A DNA stretch of 64,000 nt from assembly GCA_018268055.1 (NCBI GenBank), contig JAFDXF010000086.1, positions 124,001 to 188,000 on the forward strand, written 5' to 3'. This document shows, piece after piece, positions 18,622 to 28,941 of this stretch (positions are counted from its first letter, which is position 1; each line of letters opens with the position of its first letter). The translations under genes and the position numbers were made by a program. The notes below the pieces were generated by a model. The model saw nothing but the letters and a program-made list of their open reading frames with translations, did not search any database and had not been told where the DNA came from. The stretch comes from Bacteroidota bacterium (lineage in GTDB: Bacteria > Bacteroidota > Bacteroidia > Chitinophagales > Chitinophagaceae).

Positions 18622-19287
18622 TTAACCTAATGTCATACCGCTTTTCTTCGTATCTGCTATGAATTTAGCCAAGCCTGAATCTGTAAGTGGGTGATTCAAT
18701 AATCCGAGTATATGTTCTAATGGACTAGTGCATACATCTGCACCGGCTTCTGCACAACGGATTATATGATTTGGATTACGAATAGATGCAGCAAGTATTT
18801 GTGTTTTGAATCCTTGTACATCGTAGATATGTCTTATTTGCTCTACTAATTGAACACCATCCCAGCCACTATCATCAATTCTCCCAACAAATGGAGATAC
18901 ATAAGCTGCACCCGCTTTAGCACATAATATTGCCTGACCTGCAGAGAACACCAACGTACAATTGGTACGAATTCCATTGTCCGTAAACCATTTCATTGCT
19001 TTTACACCATCTTTTATAATGGGAACTTTCACTACAATATTCGGATGAATGGCTGCAAGTTTTTTACCTTCGGCAATGATGCTGTCAAAATCGGTGCTGA
19101 ATACTTCTGCACTTACATCTCCATCCACTATTTCGCATATTGTTCTGTAGTGATTAATCACTGCTGCTTCCCCTGTTATTCCTTCTTTAGCCATTAATGA
19201 AGGATTGGTCGTAATTCCGTCAAGTATTCCTAAATCGTGTGCCTCCTGAATCTGAGCAAGATTTGCAGTATCTAAAAAGAATTTCAT
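18622..19287 (-). CDS. fsa: Transaldolase / fructose-6-phosphate aldolase-like (TalC/FSA)
   Basis: 221-aa TIM-barrel of the short transaldolase type. The Schiff-base lysine is Lys87 in NIVVKVPI. Asp6 (FFLDTAN) and Asn28 (GITTNPS) are conserved. C-terminal half SIRNPNHIIRCAEAGAD and GLAKFIADT are typical. Length fits FSA/TalC rather than the 310-aa TalA/B type. Whether it works as transaldolase or aldolase cannot be told from sequence alone. Confidence 0.88.
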   Translation of the reverse strand: MKFFLDTANLAQIQEAHDLGILDGITTNPSLMAKEGITGEAAVINHYRTICEIVDGDVSAEVFSTDFDSIIAEGKKLAAIHPNIVVKVPIIKDGVKAMKWFTDNGIRTNCTLVFSAGQAILCAKAGAAYVSPFVGRIDDSGWDGVQLVEQIRHIYDVQGFKTQILAASIRNPNHIIRCAEAGADVCTSPLEHILGLLNHPLTDSGLAKFIADTKKSGMTLG

Positions 19288-19314
19288 ATAGAAGTATTTT
19301 ATTATTTATAAGAG

Positions 19315-19420
19315 AAAGAAAAAAAGGCAGGCTGATTACATCGCACCGCTCAACCACCTACTCTTGCTGCCTTCCGGCCCTGGGAGGATTCAGCAGGAGC
19401 TGGTCGTGTAAGACCTGCCG
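19315..19420 (-). ncRNA. ffs: Signal recognition particle RNA, small bacterial type (4.5S-like)
   Basis: On the minus strand the apical domain reads CCCAGGGCCGGAAGGCAGC, matching the universal SRP loop (GGAAGGcAGC). Closing arms GGCAGG (19419-19414) and CCTGCC (19331-19326) form the base of a single long hairpin of about 94 nt. A run of T (A-run 19319-19325 on the + strand) ends the transcript. It binds Ffh for co-translational targeting. Confidence 0.92.
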
Positions 19421-19486
19421 CTGCAAATATACGACAAGAGCGTATATACTAAATGTTATCGAGTGCAGAATATGCCCAGTAATTAA

Positions 19487-20764
19487 TTATTGCTGATACA
19501 CAGAGCTAATTTTTGTAAAACCAATCAACTCATCGGCTCTTGCCCCAAATGGCCTGTAATACACTAATACCATGTAAGTATTTTCAGTGCCCCAGTAATT
19601 ACCTTCTGTAAAATCCAATAGAGGCTTCACTCCTTCTTGCTTATTATCGGGAAGTGTAACGTAAGCATAATTATAATAGCCCTGTTTTAAATAAAGTGTT
19701 TTTTCATAGACGCCTTTTTCTTCATTGAAATCCATTTTAGTATTTTCATTGGTCACATAATTAGTCAACTCCCCAAAAACATAAATACTCCTTCCCTCAA
19801 AAGCTTTATTAGCTGGTGGTACAAATGTAAAATGCACATAAGCATAATCGCCTTGCCAATAAGGATTATTACCATCATCATTTTGAATAGTAAAAAGACC
19901 GTCCATATCCGGTTTATAAAAAGATACTAAATTTTTTCTATCCACATCGAGTGTAACATAAATATCGGTGCGAGTATTACTTGTATCAACGATTTTACTT
20001 ACTCTATCTGATTTTAATCGGAAACTGCGCAGGTTTACCCATCTCCACTCTTTACCTGCCGGAAATGTTGTAGTAGCATCATCATTATATTCATAATAGT
20101 TGCCTCTGAAAATAGTAGGATTATTGATATATGATGCCTGATTCCAAATATAATTTTGCACAATAGCAACTTTTAAATCTTGAGGCGATAAAGAATTGAT
20201 TTGTGCATTAGCCGTGTTTACACTTACGCTGAGCCTTTGATGTGTTTTCATTAAACTTCCACTATAAGGCTGAAGCACTTGGGCACTTACTGCTACTTTA
20301 TTATTCACCACCAAAAAACGTTTAGTGAAAACAAGTTTTGAAGTATCATCATTCAGAAAAACTTTTAGTAAATAATTACCTGAACGAGTGGGCACCATAC
20401 TTCTTTCGGGCAAGAAAGCTTGATAATGTGTATATTTTATTGGTACAATAGAAGAAAAACGATAAGTAGTAATTCTGTTGGTCTGAAAACCTCTGATATA
20501 ATCAAACGGCTGAATATTGGCAGGCTTCCAATCTGCATTACATAACTGAAAACTATAATAATAATTTTTGATGCCACCATCCAAATCATCAAAGTTTAAC
20601 TCCATCTGATCATTGCCGTTCAATGATAAAATAGGATAAGCATAAATGTCACCATTCTTTGTCAGTTTGATTGATTTTACATTTTGTTGATAGGTATAAT
20701 CCGGAGATTGAGCATTTATAAAGGTAGTCAGGCTAAGAAAGATTATGGAAAAGTATTTTTTCAT
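19487..20764 (-). CDS. DUF5103 protein, type IX secretion system plug-like
   Basis: About 425 aa with a signal peptide (MKKYFSIIFLSLTTFINAQ). The N-terminal signature QNVKSIKLTKNGD, LNFDDLDGG and YYYSFQLCNADWKP, and the C-terminal YYNYAYVTLPDNKQEG and TENTYMVLVYYRPFGAR, belong to the DUF5103 family. A member of this family is the Plug subunit that seals the T9SS SprA translocon. The ATG at 20764 is preferred over 20779 because it starts the signal peptide. It indicates a Bacteroidota host with T9SS. Confidence 0.85.
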   Translation of the reverse strand: MKKYFSIIFLSLTTFINAQSPDYTYQQNVKSIKLTKNGDIYAYPILSLNGNDQMELNFDDLDGGIKNYYYSFQLCNADWKPANIQPFDYIRGFQTNRITTYRFSSIVPIKYTHYQAFLPERSMVPTRSGNYLLKVFLNDDTSKLVFTKRFLVVNNKVAVSAQVLQPYSGSLMKTHQRLSVSVNTANAQINSLSPQDLKVAIVQNYIWNQASYINNPTIFRGNYYEYNDDATTTFPAGKEWRWVNLRSFRLKSDRVSKIVDTSNTRTDIYVTLDVDRKNLVSFYKPDMDGLFTIQNDDGNNPYWQGDYAYVHFTFVPPANKAFEGRSIYVFGELTNYVTNENTKMDFNEEKGVYEKTLYLKQGYYNYAYVTLPDNKQEGVKPLLDFTEGNYWGTENTYMVLVYYRPFGARADELIGFTKISSVYQQ

Positions 20765-20882
20765 CTTTATTAAAAACAAAAAATCGTTTACAATATTGCT
20801 AAAGTAACTTAAAAAAAGGGATTAATCTTAATGTCCGCTTATTTTTGCTTGAATTAATAATTTTAAAGACCCACTAAAACAT

Positions 20883-22157
20883 TTGAAGGTTGCAACCTTT
20901 ATAGCAAATCGTATCGCATTTAGCCGAGCTAAAGAAAGCGGAGAACAAAAGCCATTCTCTCGATTCATTATTCGCTTGTCTATAGCTGCCACTGTAATCA
21001 GTGTGGCTGTTATGGTTATTACACTTTCATTCGTCAATGGATTTCAACATACTATCAGCCAAAAAGTATTTAGCTTTTTAGGGCATATACGCATTCAGGA
21101 AAAAGAACAAGCAAAAGCCATTATCTCTGAAGAAACACCCATTTTAAAAAATGACTCACTTGTTCTTAATATTAGAAAATATCCCGGGGTGAAGAGCATC
21201 AGCCCGTTTTCCAATAAATATGCCTTGCTCAAAACAAAGGACGACATGGAAGGTGCTTTGCTCAAAGGCGTTGACCCAACTTATGATACCGCACACATTA
21301 AGCCCTTCATCAAAGAAGGGCGATTTATAAAATTTAATGACAGTAGTTATAGCAAAGAAATTATATTGTCTGCATCAACAGCGGCCAAACTTCAGGTTGG
21401 TGTAAATGATAAAGTGTTGGTCTATTTTTTAAAAGCAGGCGATTCACTTCGGTCAAAAGTAAATAAACTCACTGTAGCAGGTATTTTCAAAACGGGCATT
21501 ACAGAATATGATGAACTTTTTGCCATTTGCGATTTAAAATTGGTACAATGGAGTAAAAAAGAAATTAGCACCGATGATTATAGGAATGAAATAGGCGGAT
21601 ATGAAATATTTATTAATGACGTAAATAAGATTGACAAAACTGCTGAAGGAATTTATTCGCTAAATGATTTCCCTGATACATGGGATGCGGTAAGTGTAAA
21701 AAAAGTATCGCCCAATATTTTTGATTGGCTCAATTTAATGAATAAGAATAGAGATTTATTAATTGGTCTTATGTTGATTGTAGCAATAATAAATATGATT
21801 ACTTGTTTAATCATTTTTGTTTTAGAACAAACCAAAATGACCGGCATCTTAAAATCTGTTGGCGCAACAGATTGGACAGTTCAAAAAATATTTCTCCGAT
21901 ATGCGTTGATAATTACGATTAGTGGAATCATAATTGGGCTTGCTTTAGCATTGGGACTTTTATGGCTGCAAGAAACTACAGGATTTATCAAACTGCCGGA
22001 AGATGCCTATTATATCAATAAGGCAGCAGTGCAAATAGTATGGTGGCAAGTTGGACTTATTTGCGTGGGTACATTTTTAGTTTGCTTGATTATTTTAATC
22101 ATCCCAACCTGGTTAGTAAAAAAGATACAACCTGTAAAAGCAATCCAATTCAGATAA
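20883..22157 (+). CDS. ABC transporter permease (LolC/LolE/FtsX-like)
   Basis: 424 aa. One N-terminal helix (RLSIAATVISVAVMVITLSFVNG, residues about 30-52), a periplasmic MacB-type core domain, then three C-terminal helices in the FtsX arrangement, ending IQPVKAIQFR. It resembles lipoprotein-releasing permeases. The start is TTG at 20883, with FIANRIAFSRAKESG following, as in homologues. No ATPase gene is adjacent, so the LolD partner is elsewhere. Confidence 0.85.
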   Translation: MKVATFIANRIAFSRAKESGEQKPFSRFIIRLSIAATVISVAVMVITLSFVNGFQHTISQKVFSFLGHIRIQEKEQAKAIISEETPILKNDSLVLNIRKYPGVKSISPFSNKYALLKTKDDMEGALLKGVDPTYDTAHIKPFIKEGRFIKFNDSSYSKEIILSASTAAKLQVGVNDKVLVYFLKAGDSLRSKVNKLTVAGIFKTGITEYDELFAICDLKLVQWSKKEISTDDYRNEIGGYEIFINDVNKIDKTAEGIYSLNDFPDTWDAVSVKKVSPNIFDWLNLMNKNRDLLIGLMLIVAIINMITCLIIFVLEQTKMTGILKSVGATDWTVQKIFLRYALIITISGIIIGLALALGLLWLQETTGFIKLPEDAYYINKAAVQIVWWQVGLICVGTFLVCLIILIIPTWLVKKIQPVKAIQFR

Positions 22158-22177
22158 AAGTTTTAATTAAATTTTAA

Positions 22178-22666
22178 ATGAAAAAATGTTTTATGAAAAA
22201 ATCAGCACACCCAATTGTCGTTGCAATTATTACATTAGCGAGTTTATCATCACTTATTGCATCATGCTCCAAAAAAAGCAGTTCTGACAATACACCAACG
22301 ACAAATAGCTTTACATGGAACTACAATGGCACTAAATATACAGCTACACTTGACTCTGCTTATGAATTTAGCTACCCGGGATCTCAGCACTATGTAGTCG
22401 CTATTATCGGCTCTAACTTTCAAACATCATTTACAAAAAGAATTGCTTTCAACCTACCTTCTTTTAATGCGGGAACTTATACCATTTCTACATCCGGCAA
22501 TAAATTTCTTTATGCTGAAAACAATGGGTTAGATGAATTTGGAAATTCCGGCACAATAACCATCGGAGCTTATCAAAACAATAAATTGAGCGGAAGTTTC
22601 AGTTGCAATTTTCCCGGAAGTGTTGTGATCACAGGAAGCTTTACAAACGTTCCTGTTTGTCCATAA
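22178..22666 (+). CDS. Putative lipoprotein of unknown function
   Basis: 162 aa. Lipoprotein signal peptide with lipobox LIASC near residue 30, then a Ser/Thr-rich linker and a beta-rich domain (FTWNYNGTKYTATLDSA, GTITIGAYQNNKLSGSFSC). A second ATG at 22193 could be the start. The domain is like others in Bacteroidota surface lipoproteins, but I cannot name it. Convergent with the TrmH gene (2-bp gap). Confidence 0.65.
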   Translation: MKKCFMKKSAHPIVVAIITLASLSSLIASCSKKSSSDNTPTTNSFTWNYNGTKYTATLDSAYEFSYPGSQHYVVAIIGSNFQTSFTKRIAFNLPSFNAGTYTISTSGNKFLYAENNGLDEFGNSGTITIGAYQNNKLSGSFSCNFPGSVVITGSFTNVPVCP

Positions 22667-22668
22667 AA

Positions 22669-23403
22669 TTAAATCAGGTGCGATAATATAATTCCTGTAG
22701 CAACAGCGGCATTCAATGATTCTGCTTTCCCTTTAGCAGGAATAGCAATTTTTATATTGGACAACTTTAATAACTCAGGGCTTATACCTTTTGATTCATT
22801 TCCAATAATAATAACACCCTCGGAAATTTTATTTATAGAAGAAACATCCTTTCCGCCCAGTACAGCTGCAAAAATTTGGGTGTCACTCATATCTTCAAGC
22901 CATTTCTTTAAATCTGTATGAATAATTTTCACACGAGCAATACTTCCCATAGTAGCTTGTACCACTTTAGGATTGTACGGATCGGCGGAATCGGTACTGC
23001 AAACAATTTGCTCTATACCAAACCAATCGGCAATGCGAATAATAGTGCCCATATTCCCCGGGTCTTGAATGCCGTCCAAAGCAAGTACTACTTTATTCTT
23101 TATAGAAGATAGTTTTACTTCAGGCAACATTTTTATAATAGCCAATACTTTATTCGGAGTAGTTAATTGCGAAATTCTTTCTAACTCCTGCTGCGTAATT
23201 TCTGTAATCGGAATTTTTGCGTTTATTTTTTTTTGCGGTTCCACCCATTCTTGAATTGCAAAAACCTCAACAATCAAGTCCGGAATTTCCGATATTAATT
23301 CTTCAACTATTTTTATGCCTTCAGCAATAAATAACATTTCTGATTGCCTGAATTTTTTTTGGCCTAAACTTTGAATATATTTGACTTTCGTTTTACTCAG
23401 CAT
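22669..23403 (-). CDS. TrmH/SpoU-family RNA 2'-O-methyltransferase
   Basis: 244 aa. The N-terminal substrate-binding region starts VKYIQSLGQKKFRQSEMLFIAEG. SPOUT motifs 1-3 are clear: LDGIQDPGNMGTIIRIADW, IIIGNESKGIS and IAIPAKGKAESLNAAVATGI. It methylates a 2'-hydroxyl of rRNA or tRNA with SAM. The exact site is not predictable. It is divergent from the Omp85 gene with a 15-bp gap. Confidence 0.9.
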   Translation of the reverse strand: MLSKTKVKYIQSLGQKKFRQSEMLFIAEGIKIVEELISEIPDLIVEVFAIQEWVEPQKKINAKIPITEITQQELERISQLTTPNKVLAIIKMLPEVKLSSIKNKVVLALDGIQDPGNMGTIIRIADWFGIEQIVCSTDSADPYNPKVVQATMGSIARVKIIHTDLKKWLEDMSDTQIFAAVLGGKDVSSINKISEGVIIIGNESKGISPELLKLSNIKIAIPAKGKAESLNAAVATGIILSHLI

Positions 23404-23418
23404 ATTTTATCTATTAAA

Positions 23419-25761
23419 ATGCAGCAAAAAAGGACTATTTATAATAAAATCTTAAGCAATACTTTAATTGCTATCGTTCTTTCTGTTTTAAATTTTTCTT
23501 GCAATTCAATTTTTGTAAAGAATTATCCGGCACACACACCATTTGTATTTAAAACAAATATCGACTTAAAAAGTAATTTACCAAAAGACAGTATTGACCT
23601 GCTCAAATCAAAATTGCAAAATCAATTGGACGATAGCTTGAGGGCAAGAACAGTAAGAAAAATAATTGCTAATGGCGGACTGAATAGGCCGGTTTTAGAT
23701 AAACCACCCGTTTATGATGTTGCAAATGCAGACCGATCAATTACTTATTTGCGAGCATTACTCACTTCTTTGGGCTATTTTAAAAGTGATATCAATTATC
23801 ATACAGATATTGACACCGTAAAAGAAGACCAATATCGTGTAACAATAGATTTTGATGTAACCCCCGGCACACCCGTTACGCTTGACTCTATTTCCTATAA
23901 TTTAAAACACACGGAATTGCAGCAGATCACAGAGGAGAATATGCAATCTACTTTTTTACGCAAAGGAGACCCCTTTGCCAAAGTAACCATATCCAATGAG
24001 CTGGACCGGCTTTCTGCACTCTATCAGAATAAAGGCTATATGCGCTTTGGAAGAGATATGTTGCAAGGCGTATGGGACACATTGAATCCTGCAATTTTTA
24101 ATCCTTCGTTGGACCCATTTGAACAAATAGCCTTATTAGATTCCATCAAAAAAAGCAGGATTAACCCAACAGCAAACCTTGAGATAAGACTGAAGCCTGG
24201 ATATGATGAAAGCCGATTAAACAAATTTTACATTGACAGTATCATTATATATCCTGATTATGGACAAGATTCTATTTATCAAAATTCATTTCATCAAGAC
24301 ATTAAAGTGATGCAAAGTAAAAATAAATTTAAGCCTAATATTTTTGCTTCACATATCTATTTCAAAAAAGGCAGTTTATACAGCTTGGATAGTATCAACA
24401 GGACGATTACGCAGTTTAATAAGATGGGTGCTTGGCGACTTACAGAAATAGAAAAAACATTTAAGGACCATCCAGATAGTACAGACATCATTATCCGATT
24501 AACGCCGGCACAAAAATATTTGTTTAATACCAATTTGGAAGGCAGCTACAATCAAAATGTAATTTCTGGAAATCTTGCAGGCTTTAGCATCAATGCACAA
24601 ATCACCAATAGAAATTTATGGAAACGTTCTTACACCTCTATTTCCAACCTACGTTTTGGTATTGAAACCGGCAAGGACAAACTCACCAACACTAAATTCA
24701 TACAAACAAAGCAAATCAGTTTCACCCATTCTATTTATTTCCCCAGGGCATTAGCCATTGAAAAATTTATTCCATATCAAATGAGAGAAAACGCAAGAAC
24801 TATTTTTGCGTTTAATGCAGCTACCACAGAACGAAAAGAATTATTAAATCTTTCAAGCATCAATATTTCTTGGGCTTATGAATTTCAATGGAAGAAAAAT
24901 GCACTCACTTTACGTTTCCCGAATATTGAATACTCATACCTGAAGCCAAGGCCGTTGCTACTCTCCTTATTTAACACCAACCCTGCTTTGCGTTATATTT
25001 TTACAGACGGGTTTATTTCGTCTGCTTTTGCAAGCTACTCCAAAACAGGCGGCAAAGGGAAAAACGTGAATTTCTTCAGAATTAATGGAGAGATAGCGGG
25101 AATTGTTTCAGGACTGATTCAAAAAAATAAATTTTTGGATTCAAACCTTTACCGCTTTGCAAAAATAGATGCGGAGTTTACCCGAAAAATTGTATTTACA
25201 AAATCTGCTATCGCACTTAGATTATTTGCAGGCTTAGGCTATGAGTTTAATTCCACGGTAAACCCCAATAAAAAAAATAACCTCCCTTTCTTTAAACAAT
25301 ATTTTGCAGGAGGACCAAACAGTATGCGGGCTTGGCAGCTACGAAAGTTAGGCCAAGGTTCTGCTGTTGTTGACTTCAATCAGGATCCCTATCGCTATGG
25401 AGATGTTCAGCTTGAAGGTAACTTAGAATACCGATTTCCTATTACAAAAATTTCTTCTGCAAAAGTGAATGGCGCATTATTTACTGACATTGGAAATATT
25501 TGGTTTTTGAAAAATGCACCCGGTAGGCCCATAGATGAAGTTTTTGACTTCAGTAGATTAGGGAAAGATATTGCTGTGGGCGTAGGTACCGGCTTACGAA
25601 TAGACTTTAGTTTTTTTATTCTTCGTTTTGATTTCTCCTATAAAGCAAAAGACCCAAGCCCCGATATCAGCAATGCAGCATTACAAAACAAATGGTTTGG
25701 TTACAGTTTTAAGAAAGGACAACAATTTCAGTTAGGCATTAGTTATCCTTTTATTTTCTAA
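23419..25761 (+). CDS. Omp85/BamA-TamA-type outer-membrane protein, lipoprotein-anchored
   Basis: 780 aa from the ATG at 23419. An upstream ATG at 23371 would overlap the divergent TrmH gene and spoil the signal peptide. Signal peptide with lipobox LNFSC, then POTRA-like periplasmic repeats (to about residue 390) and a C-terminal 16-strand barrel. The Omp85 lid-lock segment is AGGPNSMRAWQLRKLG, and the chain ends in an aromatic beta-signal (LGISYPFIF). It probably inserts or translocates outer-membrane proteins. The anchored form is common in Bacteroidota. Confidence 0.88.
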   Translation: MQQKRTIYNKILSNTLIAIVLSVLNFSCNSIFVKNYPAHTPFVFKTNIDLKSNLPKDSIDLLKSKLQNQLDDSLRARTVRKIIANGGLNRPVLDKPPVYDVANADRSITYLRALLTSLGYFKSDINYHTDIDTVKEDQYRVTIDFDVTPGTPVTLDSISYNLKHTELQQITEENMQSTFLRKGDPFAKVTISNELDRLSALYQNKGYMRFGRDMLQGVWDTLNPAIFNPSLDPFEQIALLDSIKKSRINPTANLEIRLKPGYDESRLNKFYIDSIIIYPDYGQDSIYQNSFHQDIKVMQSKNKFKPNIFASHIYFKKGSLYSLDSINRTITQFNKMGAWRLTEIEKTFKDHPDSTDIIIRLTPAQKYLFNTNLEGSYNQNVISGNLAGFSINAQITNRNLWKRSYTSISNLRFGIETGKDKLTNTKFIQTKQISFTHSIYFPRALAIEKFIPYQMRENARTIFAFNAATTERKELLNLSSINISWAYEFQWKKNALTLRFPNIEYSYLKPRPLLLSLFNTNPALRYIFTDGFISSAFASYSKTGGKGKNVNFFRINGEIAGIVSGLIQKNKFLDSNLYRFAKIDAEFTRKIVFTKSAIALRLFAGLGYEFNSTVNPNKKNNLPFFKQYFAGGPNSMRAWQLRKLGQGSAVVDFNQDPYRYGDVQLEGNLEYRFPITKISSAKVNGALFTDIGNIWFLKNAPGRPIDEVFDFSRLGKDIAVGVGTGLRIDFSFFILRFDFSYKAKDPSPDISNAALQNKWFGYSFKKGQQFQLGISYPFIF

Positions 25762-25876
25762 ATGAACTTCTTTCCGCTTTTTCCCGATTGCAAGATTGAG
25801 TATAGTTTCAATGACGATAGCTTTGAATAAAAGTTAAAAACTAAAAAACCTTCAATGCATTTTTATTATTAATTGG

Positions 25877-27040
25877 TTAAAGTTGATCAATAATTTGCAA
25901 CATTACTTCCTTCCAATAATTGGGATGATAACTAAGTTCACTTTCTCCAAATCGAACTATAATTACATTCTTCTTAGGATAAACATAAATCAGTTGTCCA
26001 AATAAACCAATAGGAAAAAAAGTACCATATTCTTTTGGCCCAATTCCTAAATTATATCCATAGGTTTGTTTTCCACCATCACTTGTGGAAGGTGTTGTCG
26101 CTTCATCTATAAATTCATTGGGAATAATTTGTTTCCCATTCCAATTGCCATGATGCAATAGTAATCTTCCAAATCTGGCAAAATCCAAAGTGCGAGCATT
26201 TAAACAACAGAAAGCTCTTTCGATAGCAAGACTATCTTTCCGATCTTTGTTCCATGTAGCCGGTGCTTCCATCCCAATTTGAGTCCATATTTTTTTTTCT
26301 AAATATTCGCTCACACTCATACCTGTTGCCTTTTCTAAAATCAAAGCCAAAAGCATAGTGTTTTCACTTTGATAGTCAAACCGTAAGCCCGGCGGCTCTT
26401 TAATCTCAATATTTAGCGAACGCTCTCTAAGATTATTCGCATAATAATATTCAGCATTATCCGACCATGGGTTTAATTTTTGGCTATTGAATTTAATCCC
26501 CGATGTGTGTTGCAATAAGTTTTTAATGCTAATTTTTTGAATAGCAGTATCATCTCTGTATTTCAAAATAAAATCGGTTATAGGTTGGTTTACACTTTTT
26601 ATTTTTCCTTCATTAATTGCTATTCCTACTAACATAGCAATGAATGATTTAGCAATTGAAAAACTGGTTACTCTATTGTCTTTTGGAAGTTTGGATGAAT
26701 AGAATTCGTATAGTATAGAATCATTCCGAATAATAGCAAAGGAAAGAGTCTTTTGTAAATGTACAAATTCAGAAAGCGTGACACCAGTCGATGCGAAGGA
26801 TTTATCTTCTATAATCATGTTTTCTACACTACCATTGCCTGTTTTGGTCGTAGTAAATTGATATATCGGAGCAATCGTATCATTTTTAATTATTTTAAAT
26901 GGGTTTCTAATCGCATCTTTTTCATCAGGGATACCTTCAATAACCGGGCGTGTAAAATTTCTCAACTTGGAGCAGGAATTAAATGCCATAAATTGAATGA
27001 GCATACAACAAACAAAAAGCACATTTCGGTTTATCATCAT
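25877..27040 (-). CDS. Serine hydrolase, class C beta-lactamase/penicillin-binding-protein fold
   Basis: 387 aa, lipoprotein signal peptide with lipobox FNSC. The SxxK nucleophile is Ser128-Ile-Ala-Lys131. The second motif Tyr-Gln-Ser (FDYQSEN) is of the YxS esterase type rather than YxN. KQTYGYNLGIG lies near the third motif position. More probably a DD-peptidase- or esterase-like enzyme in the periplasm than a resistance beta-lactamase. Confidence 0.83.
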   Translation of the reverse strand: MMINRNVLFVCCMLIQFMAFNSCSKLRNFTRPVIEGIPDEKDAIRNPFKIIKNDTIAPIYQFTTTKTGNGSVENMIIEDKSFASTGVTLSEFVHLQKTLSFAIIRNDSILYEFYSSKLPKDNRVTSFSIAKSFIAMLVGIAINEGKIKSVNQPITDFILKYRDDTAIQKISIKNLLQHTSGIKFNSQKLNPWSDNAEYYYANNLRERSLNIEIKEPPGLRFDYQSENTMLLALILEKATGMSVSEYLEKKIWTQIGMEAPATWNKDRKDSLAIERAFCCLNARTLDFARFGRLLLHHGNWNGKQIIPNEFIDEATTPSTSDGGKQTYGYNLGIGPKEYGTFFPIGLFGQLIYVYPKKNVIIVRFGESELSYHPNYWKEVMLQIIDQL

Positions 27041-27117
27041 TTATAAATTAAATTAGAAATGTATCAGCAACAGTTAAGGTAAATTTTAAAATAAATGAAA
27101 AATTATTTTTAATACTG

Positions 27118-27705
27118 TCAATCAAGAATATCTGCAATATTCTTTTCAATTCTTTTATCAGGAATCACCCAAATCAATGCAACTACTGCATAACACAATG
27201 CACCTAATTCAGATTTAAAAAATAAAGCAATTAAAATACCCAAAATATATAAAGCTACTGAAGTATATTCTTTATAATGTGAGCTAATGGCTTTCGCCAA
27301 CTTTGATTCCTTTCCTTCTACCTCAAGAATGGTTTGCGCTAAAATTATAAAAGCAATGGCACAAAGCATTAAATTTACGCCATATAAAATTACAGGGTGA
27401 CTTGCAAAATGATTCTCCCCCATCCATGCAGTTGTTATCGGAACTAAAGAAAGAAAAAATAATAATACCAGATTTGCCCAAAGAATTTTTCCATTGACTT
27501 TCTGAACGGCCTGAAATAAATGATGATGATTATTCCAATAAATACCCACATAAATGAAACTCAGAATATAGGAAAGTATTTTTGGAATCAATGGCTTCAA
27601 TGCTTCAAATGTATCACCGTTTGGCAATTGCAATCCCAATACCATGATGGTAATAATAATGGCTAAAACTCCATCACTGAAGGCTTCTGTTCTGTTTTTG
27701 GTCAT
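27118..27705 (-). CDS. TMEM175-family (DUF1211) potassium channel-like protein
   Basis: 195 aa with six hydrophobic helices. The N-terminus RTEAFSDGVLAIIITIMVL is the FSD signature of the TMEM175 channel repeat. The family forms K+-permeable tetramers in bacteria. Short C-terminal cytosolic tail. It is not part of the efflux operon upstream, given its own 88-bp intergenic space. Confidence 0.88.
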   Translation of the reverse strand: MTKNRTEAFSDGVLAIIITIMVLGLQLPNGDTFEALKPLIPKILSYILSFIYVGIYWNNHHHLFQAVQKVNGKILWANLVLLFFLSLVPITTAWMGENHFASHPVILYGVNLMLCAIAFIILAQTILEVEGKESKLAKAISSHYKEYTSVALYILGILIALFFKSELGALCYAVVALIWVIPDKRIEKNIADILD

Positions 27706-27792
27706 GTTGAATATGTATTTTGCCTGCCAAAGTTAATTAAATCATACTTTGTAATAAATCAAACTCTACAAATACATTGTTTTCATTGTTCC

Positions 27793-28929
27793 TTACTCAT
27801 CCATTACATTCTTCAATGCCATTAATAAGCTATATGCCCCTTTTACTGCTATACTATTATTACCTATTTTATCACCATTCAATATTTCAGTAAATCCATT
27901 TTCAGAATTACCAGGCTGAACCTCTGTCATTTCAAATCGTTTATTGTCTTTTGTCGTAAATATATAATGTTTGTTGTTAAATCTCACAATGGCATCATCG
28001 GATAAAACAGTAGTGTTGCTTCCCGCAATTTCTATATCTGCATTCATAAACATTCCAGGCAACAAAGATTTATCATATTGCTTAAAATGACAATGAACCT
28101 GAGTGGCATTCTCATTGGAAATATCTTTGTTTATTAAAATAATTTCACAGTCATATTTCTTATCAGGATAGGTATTGGTATATGCTATAACTTTTTGTCC
28201 GATACTGAGTTTGTGAATATCTTTATCAAAAACTGTCAGGTTCAGATGTATATCGGATGGGTTTATCAATACAAATAATACATCACTGGGAGTAACATAT
28301 TTTCCAATGTTTACATTCACGGCAGAAACAAAACCGGATATAGGAGAATATATATTGATACTCCTTGAAATATTACTTGAATTTACTTTCTCCGGATTCA
28401 ACCCAATTAGCTTTAGTTTCTGTTCTAAGGAATTTATTAAAATCTGCTGAGACCGATAAGTTGCCTGAGCTTGTTGAAAAACTTTATCGCTGGCAGCTTT
28501 ATTTTCATTTAACTCTTTTTGTCTCAGGTACTCGCTTTCATTAAAAGTAAACTGCGCTTTAGCGGTCAGGTAATCCTGTTGCAATTGAATGTATTGAGGA
28601 TCTTCCATCACAGCCAGTACATCTCCTTTAACGATATGCATACCGGGCAATAATTTAGTTGATTTCAAGTATCCGCCAAGAGGAACAGAGACTGAAATCA
28701 TATTCTGTGGAGGCACATCAATTTTTCCATTGAGTTTTAAAACAGAGGAAATGTTCTTTGTGTCTAATTTCCCTGTTTCTATACCTGCGTTTTTATATTG
28801 TTCAGGTGTAAGCATTACCATATTCTCATTGGCAACTGCCTGTGTTGTTTTTGCATTGTCTTGCGTTTTTTTTTTACCACAAGCAACAAAAAATAAAGCT
28901 ATATTTATAATGATGACTAATCGTTTCAT
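27793..28929 (-). CDS. RND efflux periplasmic adaptor (CusB/CzcB-like), lipoprotein
   Basis: 378 aa, N-terminal lipobox FFVACGKK. Membrane-fusion-protein layout: barrel-sandwich (GGYLKSTKLLPGMHIVKGD; INIYSPISGFVSAVNVNIG), alpha-helical hairpin, and beta-barrel (LPGMFMNADIEIAG). Last gene of the heavy-metal efflux run, after TolC-type and CusA-type genes. It bridges the inner-membrane pump and outer-membrane channel. Confidence 0.9.
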   Translation of the reverse strand: MKRLVIIINIALFFVACGKKKTQDNAKTTQAVANENMVMLTPEQYKNAGIETGKLDTKNISSVLKLNGKIDVPPQNMISVSVPLGGYLKSTKLLPGMHIVKGDVLAVMEDPQYIQLQQDYLTAKAQFTFNESEYLRQKELNENKAASDKVFQQAQATYRSQQILINSLEQKLKLIGLNPEKVNSSNISRSINIYSPISGFVSAVNVNIGKYVTPSDVLFVLINPSDIHLNLTVFDKDIHKLSIGQKVIAYTNTYPDKKYDCEIILINKDISNENATQVHCHFKQYDKSLLPGMFMNADIEIAGSNTTVLSDDAIVRFNNKHYIFTTKDNKRFEMTEVQPGNSENGFTEILNGDKIGNNSIAVKGAYSLLMALKNVMDE

Positions 28930-28941
28930 TTGATTAAATAT

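Noticed and set aside
25762..25830. 22-codon ORF starting right after the Omp85 stop (TAAATG)
   Set aside because: Too short, no motif and no further context; likely chance.
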